Below are positions 1 to 7,656 of a stretch of 64,000 nt of DNA, one piece after another. Source of the DNA: Nocardioides phosphati. GTDB lineage: Bacteria > Actinomycetota > Actinomycetes > Propionibacteriales > Nocardioidaceae. Below the pieces are notes generated by a model. The model was not told where the DNA came from, searched no databases, and saw only the letters and a program-made list of their open reading frames with translations. The number at the start of each line of letters is the position of its first letter. Within the stretch, counting starts at the first letter, position 1. The position numbers and the translations under genes were made by a program. The stretch is taken from the NCBI RefSeq assembly GCF_014646375.1, contig NZ_BMNI01000001.1:393949-457948 (forward strand), read 5' to 3'.

Positions 1-24
1 GGGGACACCTCCAACCGGGAGAGC

Positions 25-141
25 TCACAGGCAGGTCCGCACGCCGAGTGCCGACAACCCGAAACCGAGGACCATCAACGCGGCGAACGCGTAGACGGGC
101 CACAAGCGCTTCGCCCTTTGCGGCGGTCTCGGACGAAGCAT
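25..141 (-). CDS. small single-span membrane peptide, 38 aa, last gene of copper operon
   Basis: This short frame begins with an ATG that shares one base with the TAA of the HMA-protein gene upstream (TAATG), a classic coupled start. It reads a basic N-terminus (residues 2-13 hold five Arg/Lys), one hydrophobic segment of about 18 residues (roughly 15-32) and a tail with a single Cys next to the C-terminus. It looks like a one-span membrane peptide with the basic end inside. I do not recognise a family. Its place after a TauE/SafE-cupredoxin gene and an HMA gene suggests a role in the same metal-export operon, perhaps as an accessory subunit; that is inference. Confidence 0.55.
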   Translation of the reverse strand: MLRPRPPQRAKRLWPVYAFAALMVLGFGLSALGVRTCL

Positions 142-422
142 TACCGAACCGCCCTGCGGAACCACCCGCGGCGTGCAGCGTCAGCCGGCTCCCCGGGTTC
201 CTCCGACGCCGGCGTGGCCTGGTATCCGGCCGCGCGGATCGCTTCGGCAACTTGGTCGGGATCGCAGCGCTGCGGGTCGAGGGTGACGGTCGTGAGCTTC
301 TTCTTCAGGGACGTGGTCGACGATGCAACGCCGTCGAGCTCCTCGACGGCCTCGTCGATGAGAATGCTGCAGCTGGTGCAGTGCATCCCGGTCACGCGCC
401 AGGCATGGGTGGTGGTCTCCAC
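141..422 (-). CDS. heavy-metal-associated (HMA) domain protein, 93 aa
   Basis: A cytoplasmic copper-chaperone-like protein. The metal-binding motif GMHCTSC lies near residues 11-17, followed by the usual beta-alpha-beta pattern of the ferredoxin-like HMA fold ending in AIRAAGYQA. A basic tail (RRGWFRRAVR) extends beyond the fold. The GTG start at 422 was chosen because AGGAGA precedes it by about 8 bases; a longer reading from 482 has no such site and would overlap the upstream gene. The gene lies 17 bp after the TauE/SafE-cupredoxin gene and is coupled to the small peptide gene after it, so it probably supplies or accepts Cu(+) for that export system. Confidence 0.85.
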   Translation of the reverse strand: METTTHAWRVTGMHCTSCSILIDEAVEELDGVASSTTSLKKKLTTVTLDPQRCDPDQVAEAIRAAGYQATPASEEPGEPADAARRGWFRRAVR

Positions 423-439
423 GAGGTTCTCCTGTGTCG

Positions 440-1537
440 TCAGCCGATGGTGATGGTGCCGGAGTACATGCCCATGGCGCATGAATAGTCGATGTGTCCG
501 GGCCTGGGGACTCCGAGCTTGAGCGTGCTGTCACCGTTCTGCGGCAGCACGGTCTGGACTCCGAGCGAAGGGATAACGAGGGCCGAGACGCAGCCGAAGG
601 CCTCCTTCGACCGGAAGACCACGGTGGTCGGTACGCCGGCCTTGAGCGCCAGGTTTGCCGGTGAGTAGTCGCTCGAAGTGACGGTAATGACGCCAGTCTG
701 GGTGCCGTTCGCCATGGTCACCGTGGAGGAGTCCGGTAGCGCCGGTTGGCCGATCCCGAGTGTGCGGGAGAGGTTCCGCGCGGCCAGCGGCGAATCGACC
801 AAGGTGAGGCCGCCGTTGAGCGTATACAGGCCCGCAGCCAGAACGACGAGTCCGGTACCCATGGCGAGGCGACCCTTCCACGCGGTCGCGGCAATGTTGG
901 CGGTGTACCCGATCAGAGCGAAAAGGGGCGCGGTGCCGATCACGAACACGGCCATGGTCGCGGCTCCCCGCCACGCGGACCCGGTCGTGGTGGCGATGGC
1001 CATGACCGAGATCGTGACGCCGCACGGGATGAGGATGGCGGCGAACCCGAGCACGGCGGGCGCCAGTGCCGCGGTGGAGCGAGCCCGCCCCCGAACGACG
1101 CGGATCCACGAATCCGGCGGGGTCAGCGTGAACCCGCGGAAGCCGGGTACGCCGAGCTGTGCAAGCCCGAACGCGATGATCAGCAGGCCGGCGAGGATCT
1201 GAACCGTGGCCCGCAGATGCGCCGACAGCTCGAACGCCGAGCCCAGGGCGCCCAGGAGCGCGCCGACCAACGTGTAGGAGGCGAGCTTTCCGCCCAGGAA
1301 CCCGGCCACCGGAGCGAGGTCGTCACCCAGTTGGCGGCGACGCGAGGCGGTGCGCTGCGATGTCGCGATCGCGGTAGATCCCGCCGGGTGGCCCTCACCG
1401 GGGTCGCTCGCGCGTGCGTCGGCCGCGGCCGCGCTCTGCTGCCGGGTCACCAGGCCGGCGAGAAGTCCACCCTGCACCGCCGCGCAGGAGACGCCGCCGG
1501 CCAGGAGGCCGGTCAAGAGCACCGCCCAGAGGCTCAC
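440..1537 (-). CDS. TauE/SafE (DsbD-like) membrane protein with C-terminal cupredoxin domain
   Basis: The N-terminal two thirds form a multi-span hydrophobic domain of the sulfite exporter TauE/SafE / DsbD transmembrane type, beginning with GGVSCAAVQGG and containing a second conserved segment around ILIPCGVT. About residues 270-365 read as a cupredoxin-like beta domain ending in YSCAMGMYSGT, where Cys and Met can bind copper. The GTG at 1537 sits 8 bases after GGAG; the GTG two codons earlier (1543) is only 3 bases from it and is less likely. Related proteins occur in copper and mercury operons. The divergent copZ-copA pair across a 168-bp gap supports copper handling at the membrane. Transport versus thiol redox is not settled by the sequence. 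Confidence 0.8.
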   Translation of the reverse strand: MSLWAVLLTGLLAGGVSCAAVQGGLLAGLVTRQQSAAAADARASDPGEGHPAGSTAIATSQRTASRRRQLGDDLAPVAGFLGGKLASYTLVGALLGALGSAFELSAHLRATVQILAGLLIIAFGLAQLGVPGFRGFTLTPPDSWIRVVRGRARSTAALAPAVLGFAAILIPCGVTISVMAIATTTGSAWRGAATMAVFVIGTAPLFALIGYTANIAATAWKGRLAMGTGLVVLAAGLYTLNGGLTLVDSPLAARNLSRTLGIGQPALPDSSTVTMANGTQTGVITVTSSDYSPANLALKAGVPTTVVFRSKEAFGCVSALVIPSLGVQTVLPQNGDSTLKLGVPRPGHIDYSCAMGMYSGTITIG

Positions 1538-1705
1538 CGGCACTTCTCCAGGTGCCAGGCAGAAGCGAGAAGGGACATGCGCACTCCGATCAGGGTTTAA
1601 GGGGCGCAGGACGGATCTCCCGAGCGGCCACTACTATGGCAGATAGGAGTCAAGTGGCCGTTAACGGCCTGACAGCAGCGCGCCGCACGAGAAGAGGAGA
1701 CGAGC

Positions 1706-1918
1706 GTGACCGAGAAGACCTACACAGTGACTGGCATGACCTGCGGCCATTGCGTCGCATCTGTCACCGCGGAACTCTCGGCAATCGACCGCGTCACCGA
1801 CGTTTCGGTCGACTTGGGCACCGGCGCTGTCCGCGTTGCGAGTGCTAGCCCGCTCGCCGACGAGTCGGTCCGCGACGCCCTCGCTGAGGCAGGCGACTAC
1901 CGGCTTGTCACCAGCTGA
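1706..1918 (+). CDS. copZ: CopZ-like copper chaperone
   Basis: A 70-residue protein made of one HMA domain with the Cu(+) site GMTCGHC near residues 10-16 and a complete beta-alpha-beta-beta-alpha-beta pattern. It would carry Cu(+) in the cytoplasm and pass it to the ATPase encoded 43 bp downstream. The GTG start is preceded by AGAGGAG at good spacing. The length is typical for CopZ. The gene is the first of the rightward copper transcription unit and is divergent from the cupredoxin-protein operon; no clear CsoR-type palindrome is visible in the shared upstream region. Confidence 0.9.
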   Translation: MTEKTYTVTGMTCGHCVASVTAELSAIDRVTDVSVDLGTGAVRVASASPLADESVRDALAEAGDYRLVTS

Positions 1919-1961
1919 CGCCCAGCTGGCCCGGCTGCCATCCCCACGCTCGAAGGAATCT

Positions 1962-4256
1962 ATGACCACCCAAGACACCCGCGCCACTGCGCAGGGCAGC
2001 TCGCTCGAAGCCAGCACCGTCGACCTCGCCATCACCGGGATGACCTGCGCCTCGTGTGCGACGCGCATCGAGCGGAAGCTGAACAAGCTCGCCGGGGTGG
2101 AGGCGTCGGTCAACTTCGCCACGGCGTCCGCCCGCGTGCACCACTCGGCCGACGTCACGGCCGACGAGCTCGTCGAGACGGTGAAGTCCGCTGGGTATGG
2201 CGCTGCACTGCCGACGCTTCCGGCGGCCGGTAGCGAGGGTGCCGAACGAGCCGCAGAGGATGCCGAGGCACGGCACGTCCGGGAGTTGCGCAACCGCCTG
2301 CTGGCCTCGGCGATGCTGGCAGTACCGGTGGTGGTGCTGTCGATGGTGCCACCGGTGCAGTTCCGGTTCTGGCAATGGCTGGCGTTCGCGCTGGCCTCGC
2401 CGGTGGCGCTGTGGGGCGCCTGGCCCTTCCACCGGGCGGCCGCCGTCAACGCGCGCCACCGCGCCGCCACGATGGACACGCTGGTCTCGCTCGGAGTGCT
2501 GGCAGCGTGGGTGTGGAGCGTCTACGCGTTGTTCTTCGGGGGCGCCGGCGAGCCGGGCATGCACATGGAGTTCACGTTGCTGCCGCGCTCGGCAGCACGT
2601 GGCTCCACGCCGGAGATCTATCTCGAGGTTGCCGCGGCCCTCACCGCGTTCATTCTCGCTGGCCGCTACTTCGAGGCCCGGGCCCGCCGACGGGCGGGCG
2701 ATGCGATCCGCGCGCTGATGGACCTTGGCGCCAAGGACGTCGCGATCCTCCGCGACGGAATTGAGGTCCGGATCCCGGTCGACCAGCTCACGGTCGGCAC
2801 TGAGTTCGTCGTACGCCCGGGAGAGAAGATCGCCACCGACGGCCAGGTCGTCGACGGCGCATCTGCCGTCGACGAGTCTCTGCTCACCGGTGAGGCTGTG
2901 CCAGCGGAGGTCGGGCCAGGCGATCAGGTCACCGGCGCGACCGTCAACGCCGGCGGACGACTGATCGTCCGCGCCACCCGCGTTGGCAGCGACACCAAGC
3001 TCGCTCAGATAGCCCGCCTCGTCGAGGATGCCCAGACCGGCAAGGCTCAGGCCCAGCGGCTCGCCGATCGGGTCTCCGCGGTCTTCGTCCCGACCGTGCT
3101 GCTGATCGCAGCGAGCACTTTCGGTGTCTGGCTCGGCTTGGGCAGCACGCCCGCGGCCGCGATCACGGCCGCCGTCGCGGTCCTAATCATCGCCTGCCCC
3201 TGCGCGCTCGGGCTGGCCACCCCGACCGCGCTGATGGTCGGCACCGGCCGCGGCGCCCAGCTTGGCCTGCTGATCCGGGGCCCGGAGGTCCTGGAATCGA
3301 CACGCCGGGTGGACACGATCGTCCTTGATAAGACCGGCACCGTCACCGAAGGCAGGATGCGCCTGGTCGACGTCATCACCGCCGACACGGAACGGGCGGA
3401 GGCCCTGCGCCGCGCCGGCGCGGTCGAGCACGCCAGCGAGCACCCCATCGCGCGCGCCATCGCCGAAGCCGCGGCGACCGAGGTGGGCGAGCTGCCGCCC
3501 GTGGTGAGTTTCTCCAACCAGGCCGGCCGCGGCGTCATCGGCGTCGTCGACGGCACCACGATCCACGCCGGTCGTGCGAGCTGGCTCATGGGCCTCGACC
3601 TCACGCTGCCCGCGAAGCTTGCCGCGGCACAGCAGGATGCCGAAGGCGCCGGCCAGACGGTTGTCTTCGTTGCCTGGGACGGCCGCGTCCGTGCCGCGCT
3701 CGTCGTGGCCGACACGATCAAGCCGACCAGCGCCGAGGCCGTCGCCCAGCTCAAGAAGCTCGGCCTGACCCCGGTCCTGCTGACCGGCGACAACGAGGCC
3801 GCCGCCCGTCATGTCGCCGCGCAAGTCGGCATCGACCGGGTCATCGCCGAGGTTCACCCGGAGGACAAGGTCGACGTGATCAAGCAGCTCCAGGCCGGCG
3901 GCAAGGTGGTCGCGATGGCCGGTGATGGCGTCAACGACGCCGCCGCCCTGGCGCAGGCCGACCTCGGGCTCGCCATGGGAACCGGCACTGACGCCGCGAT
4001 CGCCGCCGCGGACCTCACCTTGGTCAAGGGCGACCTGCGCGGTGCCGTCGACGCCATCCGGCTGGCCCGCAAGACCCTGGCAACCATCAAGGGCAACCTG
4101 TTCTGGGCCTTCGCCTACAACCTCGCGGCGTTGCCGCTGGCCGCCGTCGGCCTGCTCAACCCGCTCATCGCGGGAGCAGCCATGGCCTGCTCGTCGGTGT
4201 TCGTGGTCAGCAACAGCCTGCGGCTCCGCCGCTTCCAACCTCTGCACGCCCACTGA
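1962..4256 (+). CDS. copA: P1B-type Cu(+)-exporting ATPase, CopA
   Basis: A 764-residue heavy-metal P-type ATPase that pumps Cu(+) out of the cytoplasm. In order: one N-terminal HMA domain (GMTCASC, residues 26-32), membrane segments, actuator loop with [14 protein letters not shown] in the sixth helix (about 412), phosphorylation motif DKTGTVTEG (about 456), SEHP loop (about 493), GDGVND hinge (about 652), and a last pair of helices with AYN and [15 protein letters not shown]. The CPC, YN and MxxSS residues fit the P1B-1 Cu(+) subgroup. The start at 1962 was chosen for GAAGGA 5 bases upstream; a longer frame beginning at 1836 overlaps copZ and lacks a ribosome site. Confidence 0.93.
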   Translation: MTTQDTRATAQGSSLEASTVDLAITGMTCASCATRIERKLNKLAGVEASVNFATASARVHHSADVTADELVETVKSAGYGAALPTLPAAGSEGAERAAEDAEARHVRELRNRLLASAMLAVPVVVLSMVPPVQFRFWQWLAFALASPVALWGAWPFHRAAAVNARHRAATMDTLVSLGVLAAWVWSVYALFFGGAGEPGMHMEFTLLPRSAARGSTPEIYLEVAAALTAFILAGRYFEARARRRAGDAIRALMDLGAKDVAILRDGIEVRIPVDQLTVGTEFVVRPGEKIATDGQVVDGASAVDESLLTGEAVPAEVGPGDQVTGATVNAGGRLIVRATRVGSDTKLAQIARLVEDAQTGKAQAQRLADRVSAVFVPTVLLIAASTFGVWLGLGSTPAAAITAAVAVLIIACPCALGLATPTALMVGTGRGAQLGLLIRGPEVLESTRRVDTIVLDKTGTVTEGRMRLVDVITADTERAEALRRAGAVEHASEHPIARAIAEAAATEVGELPPVVSFSNQAGRGVIGVVDGTTIHAGRASWLMGLDLTLPAKLAAAQQDAEGAGQTVVFVAWDGRVRAALVVADTIKPTSAEAVAQLKKLGLTPVLLTGDNEAAARHVAAQVGIDRVIAEVHPEDKVDVIKQLQAGGKVVAMAGDGVNDAAALAQADLGLAMGTGTDAAIAAADLTLVKGDLRGAVDAIRLARKTLATIKGNLFWAFAYNLAALPLAAVGLLNPLIAGAAMACSSVFVVSNSLRLRRFQPLHAH

Positions 4257-4269
4257 CCCGCGCCCGCAT

Positions 4270-4315
4270 CCACCGGGTGACGATCGGTGACGTCCGGTGG
4301 GCGAATCTGTTCGCC
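4270..4315 (+). terminator. paired hairpins after copA
   Basis: Two inverted repeats follow copA: CCACCGG/CCGGTGG (4270-4276 and 4294-4300) and, directly after, GGCGAA-TCTG-TTCGCC (4300-4315). A T-rich tract is missing, as is usual in high-GC actinobacterial terminators. They probably end copA transcription or insulate it from the next gene. Confidence 0.4.
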
Positions 4316-4384
4316 TTCCCCGGCACTGCGATCGTCGTACGGCGGCCCGCTGATGGCCGCAGGTCTGTGTAGGACAGTGGGCTC

Positions 4385-4684
4385 ATGACGACCCAAGCCG
4401 AGCACCTCAACGAAGAACGCCGGCGATGCTGGTGCTGCGACGAGGAGTTCCCGCCAGCATTGCTCGTCAGCCTAGGAGCTCACCCCGAGGTCGCGCTCTG
4501 CTTCGATTGTGCCCGGTGGATAGGCCGCCGCGCGCGACAGCAAGCAGACCTTGTGCGCCCCGGGCTCCGAGCGCGGGTCCGTCGCTCGGTTGCTGGTCTG
4601 CGCGCCGCCGTCATCAGCCGCGGCTGGCACGACCTGCCCGTCGTCGGGCGGATCCTCCGAAGGATCGACCGGAGGCTGCCGTGA
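4385..4684 (+). CDS. hypothetical protein with two CxxC-type cysteine pairs, 99 aa
   Basis: A small basic protein whose first half holds Cys-Trp-Cys-Cys (about residues 15-18) and Cys-Phe-Asp-Cys (about 39-42), spaced like the two halves of a zinc ribbon. The second half is an Arg-rich stretch likely to form helices. I do not recognise a named family. The stop overlaps the GTG of the next gene (GTGA), so the two are co-translated. Its place between copA and a metal-sensing ArsR gene makes a metal-linked role likely; zinc-ribbon folding is an inference from the cysteine spacing. Confidence 0.65.
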   Translation: MTTQAEHLNEERRRCWCCDEEFPPALLVSLGAHPEVALCFDCARWIGRRARQQADLVRPGLRARVRRSVAGLRAAVISRGWHDLPVVGRILRRIDRRLP

Positions 4685-4971
4685 AGCCCCGGGGCGAACC
4701 CGCGAATCCAGTGCTCGACATCCGCATCCTCCAGGTGTCCGACTGCCCGTTCGCCGAGCAACTCCAGACCATGCTGGCGCAGGCGTGCGAGGAGCTTGGG
4801 ATCAATTCCGAGGTCACCGTCGACGTAGGCAACTATCCCTCGCCCACCCTGCTTGTTGCAGGCTGCGACGTCATGACAGGCCAGCCCGTAGAAGGTGCTG
4901 CCCGGTGCCGCCTCGACCTCCCATCACGTCAGTCCATCGCGAGCGCCCTGCGTCAGGCCCTTCATATGTAA
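4681..4971 (+). CDS. small thioredoxin-fold-like protein related to actinobacterial MerB-neighbourhood proteins, 96 aa
   Basis: The protein begins with a beta-strand and a Cys motif (ILQVSDCPF, Cys near residue 18), then a helix, a second strand and the segment YPSPTLLVAGCDV, followed by ARCRLDLPS. This layout resembles glutaredoxin-like proteins with a cis-Pro before the third strand, and the CRLDLP ending recalls small proteins annotated near alkylmercury lyases in actinobacteria. Only single Cys residues are present, not a CxxC. The GTG start overlaps the previous stop as GTGA. A metal- or thiol-binding role is plausible but unproven. Confidence 0.6.
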   Translation: MKPRGEPANPVLDIRILQVSDCPFAEQLQTMLAQACEELGINSEVTVDVGNYPSPTLLVAGCDVMTGQPVEGAARCRLDLPSRQSIASALRQALHM

Positions 4972-4986
4972 CAATATTCGCATGAG
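4963..4986 (+). promoter_or_regulatory. candidate ArsR/SmtB operator over the arsR start
   Basis: The AT-rich stretch CATATGTAACAATATTCGCATGAG stands out in very GC-rich surroundings, and is read here only as two halves: CATATGTAACA and TATTCGCATGA. It resembles the imperfect 12-2-12 operators of SmtB/ArsR repressors (TGAACA...TTCA type). It overlaps the end of the upstream gene and the ATG of the regulator, which would give autorepression of the arsR-CDF operon released by metal. Confidence 0.5.
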
Positions 4987-5353
4987 CGAAGATATGGCTC
5001 TGCGCCTACCCGATGACGAACACATCGACCTAGCGGTCGAGGTGTTCCGAATGCTCGCCGACCCGACTCGGATTCGGGTGCTCTGGTTGCTGTCCGACGG
5101 CGAGCGCGCGGTCAACGAACTGGCGGAGGCCGTGGGCAAGCAGCAGGCCAGTGTTTCGCAGCATCTGGCCAAGTTGCGCCTTGCCCGACTGGTGCTGACC
5201 CGCAAGGAAGGCACGCAGGTGTTCTACCGGCTTGCCGACGATCACCTGCGACACGTGATCGCTGACGCGATCCACCACGCCGAGCACGCGGGGCCGGGCA
5301 TCCCGGCGCACCATCGGGCCCAGGTGGCGAACACGATCGAGAAGGAGGCGTGA
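4982..5353 (+). CDS. ArsR/SmtB-family metal-responsive repressor
   Basis: A 123-residue winged-helix repressor. It has FRMLADPTRIRVLWLL in the first helices, the recognition segment QASVSQHLAKLRLARLV, and a wing ending in VFYRLADDHL. The C-terminal part has His-rich stretches (IHHAEHAGPG, PAHHRAQV) that could complete an alpha-5 type Zn/Cd/Co site. There is no ELCVC arsenic/cadmium motif, so zinc-type sensing is more likely. The ATG lies inside a palindrome-like operator, and the stop overlaps the first of two cation diffusion facilitator genes, which are its likely targets. Confidence 0.88.
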   Translation: MSEDMALRLPDDEHIDLAVEVFRMLADPTRIRVLWLLSDGERAVNELAEAVGKQQASVSQHLAKLRLARLVLTRKEGTQVFYRLADDHLRHVIADAIHHAEHAGPGIPAHHRAQVANTIEKEA

Positions 5354-6462
5354 TGGACCACCGTCACGATCGCGACGCCGCGCCCCACGTTGGTCACGGC
5401 CATGGCCATGGCCACTCGCACCCGCACACGCATGGGAACGAACGCCGGGACGCCGGGCTGTGGGCAACTGCTCGTCATAGGTTCGCTCATGTGCTGCGGC
5501 CGCACAGTCACGACGCGGCCGACAAGGTCGACTCGGCGATGGAAGCCTCGCGCGAAGGCATGCGCACCCTCTGGCTCTCACTGGCCATCCTGGGGGCAAC
5601 CACGCTCATCCAGGCGCTGGTTGTCGCCCTCTCGGGATCCGTGGCGCTGCTGGGCGACACCATCCACAACGCGGCCGACGCGCTGACAGCACTGCCCCTG
5701 GGCGTGGCCTTCGTGGTCGGCCGCCGAGCGGCCACCCGGCGCTACACCTACGGCTACGGCCGAGCTGAGGACCTCGCCGGGATCGCGATCGTCCTGACCA
5801 TCGCCGCATCCTCCGCCGTCGCGGCGTACGAGGCGATCAACCGTCTGCTCCACCCGCAGGATGTCAGCCACCTGTGGGCTGTCGCCATCGCGGCGGTGGT
5901 CGGCTTCGTGGGCAACGAGTGGGTCGCGCGCTACCGCATCCGGACCGGAAGGCGGATCGGCTCGGCAGCGTTGGTCGCCGACGGCCTCCACGCCCGTACC
6001 GACGGCTTCACCTCGCTGGCCGTGCTTCTTGGTGCCGGCGGCGTAGCGATCGGCTGGAGTTGGGCCGATCCGGTTGTCGGCCTGCTCATCACACTGGCCA
6101 TCCTGCTGGTTCTCAAGGACGCGGCCCGGGAGGTCTATCGCCGGTTGATGGATTCGGTCGACCCGGCCCAGATCGTCACCGCAGAACGCGCCCTGCTGGA
6201 TGTCGACGGTGTCCAAGGCGTCGGACAAGTCCGCATGCGCTGGATCGGACACTCCCTGCGTGCCGAGGCCGACATCGTCGTCGATCCGGACTGGACCGTC
6301 GCCCGAGCGCACAGTGTCGCGGTGGAGGCAGAGCACGCGCTGATCCATGCCGTGCCGCGCCTGACCGCTGCCACCATCCACGTCGACCATGCCGGCCAAG
6401 GGGCAGACCCTCACGCCGTGCTGGGCCATCATCACGACCACGCGCAGGAGGTGACACCATGA
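5353..6462 (+). CDS. cation diffusion facilitator (Zn/Co/Cd efflux), first copy
   Basis: A 369-residue CDF antiporter. A His-rich cytoplasmic N-terminus (HGHGHGHSHPHTHG) is followed by six membrane helices; helix 2 carries GDTIHNAADALT, matching the HxxxD half of the transport site, and helix 5 carries ADGLHARTDGFTS with the second half. The C-terminal cytoplasmic domain starts near residue 265 and ends in another His-rich tail (HHHDHAQ). The ATG overlaps the arsR stop (TGATG) with GAAGGAGG just upstream. It should export divalent metals in exchange for protons under ArsR control. Confidence 0.9.
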   Translation: MDHRHDRDAAPHVGHGHGHGHSHPHTHGNERRDAGLWATARHRFAHVLRPHSHDAADKVDSAMEASREGMRTLWLSLAILGATTLIQALVVALSGSVALLGDTIHNAADALTALPLGVAFVVGRRAATRRYTYGYGRAEDLAGIAIVLTIAASSAVAAYEAINRLLHPQDVSHLWAVAIAAVVGFVGNEWVARYRIRTGRRIGSAALVADGLHARTDGFTSLAVLLGAGGVAIGWSWADPVVGLLITLAILLVLKDAAREVYRRLMDSVDPAQIVTAERALLDVDGVQGVGQVRMRWIGHSLRAEADIVVDPDWTVARAHSVAVEAEHALIHAVPRLTAATIHVDHAGQGADPHAVLGHHHDHAQEVTP

Positions 6463-7451
6463 GCGATCACAGCCACGTGGACAGTAAGGGCGCTGCTACG
6501 GCGCACGCCGGACACGCTCACGGCGTCAGCGCTGACGCCGACAAGCGGTGGCTCGTCATCGCGCTCGCTCTCATCTGCGCCTACATGACCGGCGAGGTCA
6601 TCGTGGGCGTCATCTCTGGGTCGCTGGCGCTGCTGTCCGACGCCGCCCACATGCTCACCGACGCCGGCGCAATCGCGCTCGCGCTCTTCGCGATGCGCCT
6701 TGCCGCGAGGCCGCCGCGCGGGGGCTACACCTACGGCCTCAAACGAGCCGAGATCCTCTCGGCCCAGGCCAACGGGGTCACACTGCTCGTCCTTGCGGGT
6801 TGGCTGGCCTACGAGGGGGTCCGACGCTTGATCTTCCCGCCCAACGTCGAGGCGAACCTGGTCCTGATCACCGCGCTCGTGGGCATCGTCGTGAACCTAG
6901 TGGCAGCCTGGTCGCTCGCGAAGGCGAACCGGGCGTCGCTCAACGTTGAGGGCGCCTTCCAGCACATACTCACCGACCTGTTCGCCTTCATCGCCACCGC
7001 GATCGCCGCCATCGTCATGCTCGTCAGCGGCTACCAGCGCGCCGACGCAATCGCGTCCCTCGTGGTCGTCGCACTCATGCTCAAGTCCGGCGTCGAGCTC
7101 GTTCGAGCGGCCACCAAGGTCCTCATGGAGGCGGCACCGGCGGGCACCGATCCGGATGCCATCGGTCGGCAACTCGCTGGCCTCGACGAGGTTGCGGAAG
7201 TCCACGACCTCCACGTTTGGCAAATCACGTCTGGCCAGACCGCGCTGTCTGCGCACGTCCTCGTCGCACCTGGGGGCGACTGCCACGCCGTCCAGCGAAG
7301 GATGCAGGCGCTGCTCGGAAGCGAGCACGACATCACCCACACGACACTGCAGGTCGACCATGCCACGGCTCACACCAGCCTCGCGATCGACGCGAGCTTG
7401 CCGGCCGAGCAGCACTGCGAGAACGCACACGGTCCGACGCACCGGGCTTGA
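6459..7451 (+). CDS. cation diffusion facilitator (CzcD/ZitB type), second copy
   Basis: A 330-residue CDF transporter. The N-terminus is His-rich (AGHAHG); helix 2 carries LLSDAAHMLTDAGAIAL and helix 5 carries FQHILTDLFAF, giving the HxxxD and HxxxD transport site of the CzcD/ZitB subgroup. The C-terminal domain has the usual VHDLHVWQI segment. Its start overlaps the stop of the first CDF as ATGA. The two CDFs are from different subgroups, so the operon may widen the metal range rather than double the dose; this is inference. Confidence 0.9.
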   Translation: MSDHSHVDSKGAATAHAGHAHGVSADADKRWLVIALALICAYMTGEVIVGVISGSLALLSDAAHMLTDAGAIALALFAMRLAARPPRGGYTYGLKRAEILSAQANGVTLLVLAGWLAYEGVRRLIFPPNVEANLVLITALVGIVVNLVAAWSLAKANRASLNVEGAFQHILTDLFAFIATAIAAIVMLVSGYQRADAIASLVVVALMLKSGVELVRAATKVLMEAAPAGTDPDAIGRQLAGLDEVAEVHDLHVWQITSGQTALSAHVLVAPGGDCHAVQRRMQALLGSEHDITHTTLQVDHATAHTSLAIDASLPAEQHCENAHGPTHRA

Positions 7452-7466
7452 GGCCGGCCCGGCCTT
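7451..7466 (+). terminator. short hairpin at the CDF stop codon
   Basis: AGGCCG-GCC-CGGCCT forms a 6-bp GC-rich stem that begins in the TGA of the second CDF gene. It lies in the gap between convergent genes and could end transcription from the left. Confidence 0.35.
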
Positions 7467-7656
7467 GGCAATGCGGCTCTTCGGATCTGAGGGTGGGTGG
7501 GGCCGTGGTCGTCGGTGGTGCCCGCGCGCCGCTCTCCTCCCGGGCAACCTGCCCAACCCCAGGGGCTGGGATGCCTCCGCGATTCGCCCGCTGCTTGACC
7601 ACATCAGCGAGCAGGTGGGCGCCCTCCTCGACCGCGTGGCTCCGGCCTGATCCGCA
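7467..7656. other. convergent intergenic gap
   Basis: About 190 bp between the CDF gene and the coupling-protein gene, which point at each other. One plus-strand frame here ends in a plausible-looking helix (HISEQVGALLDRVAPA) but has no start of its own outside the CDF gene. I see no convincing gene. This is a candidate junction between resident metal genes and the conjugative element. Confidence 0.4.

Noticed and set aside
5874..6458. Long N-terminal extension of the second CDF protein
   Set aside because: It is an Arg/Pro-rich shadow of the first CDF gene; the ATG at 6459 with an ATGA overlap is the real start.
7452..7650. Plus-strand fragment ending HISEQVGALLDRVAPA
   Set aside because: Reads like a protein tail but has no start or conserved part; could be a relic, not enough to call.
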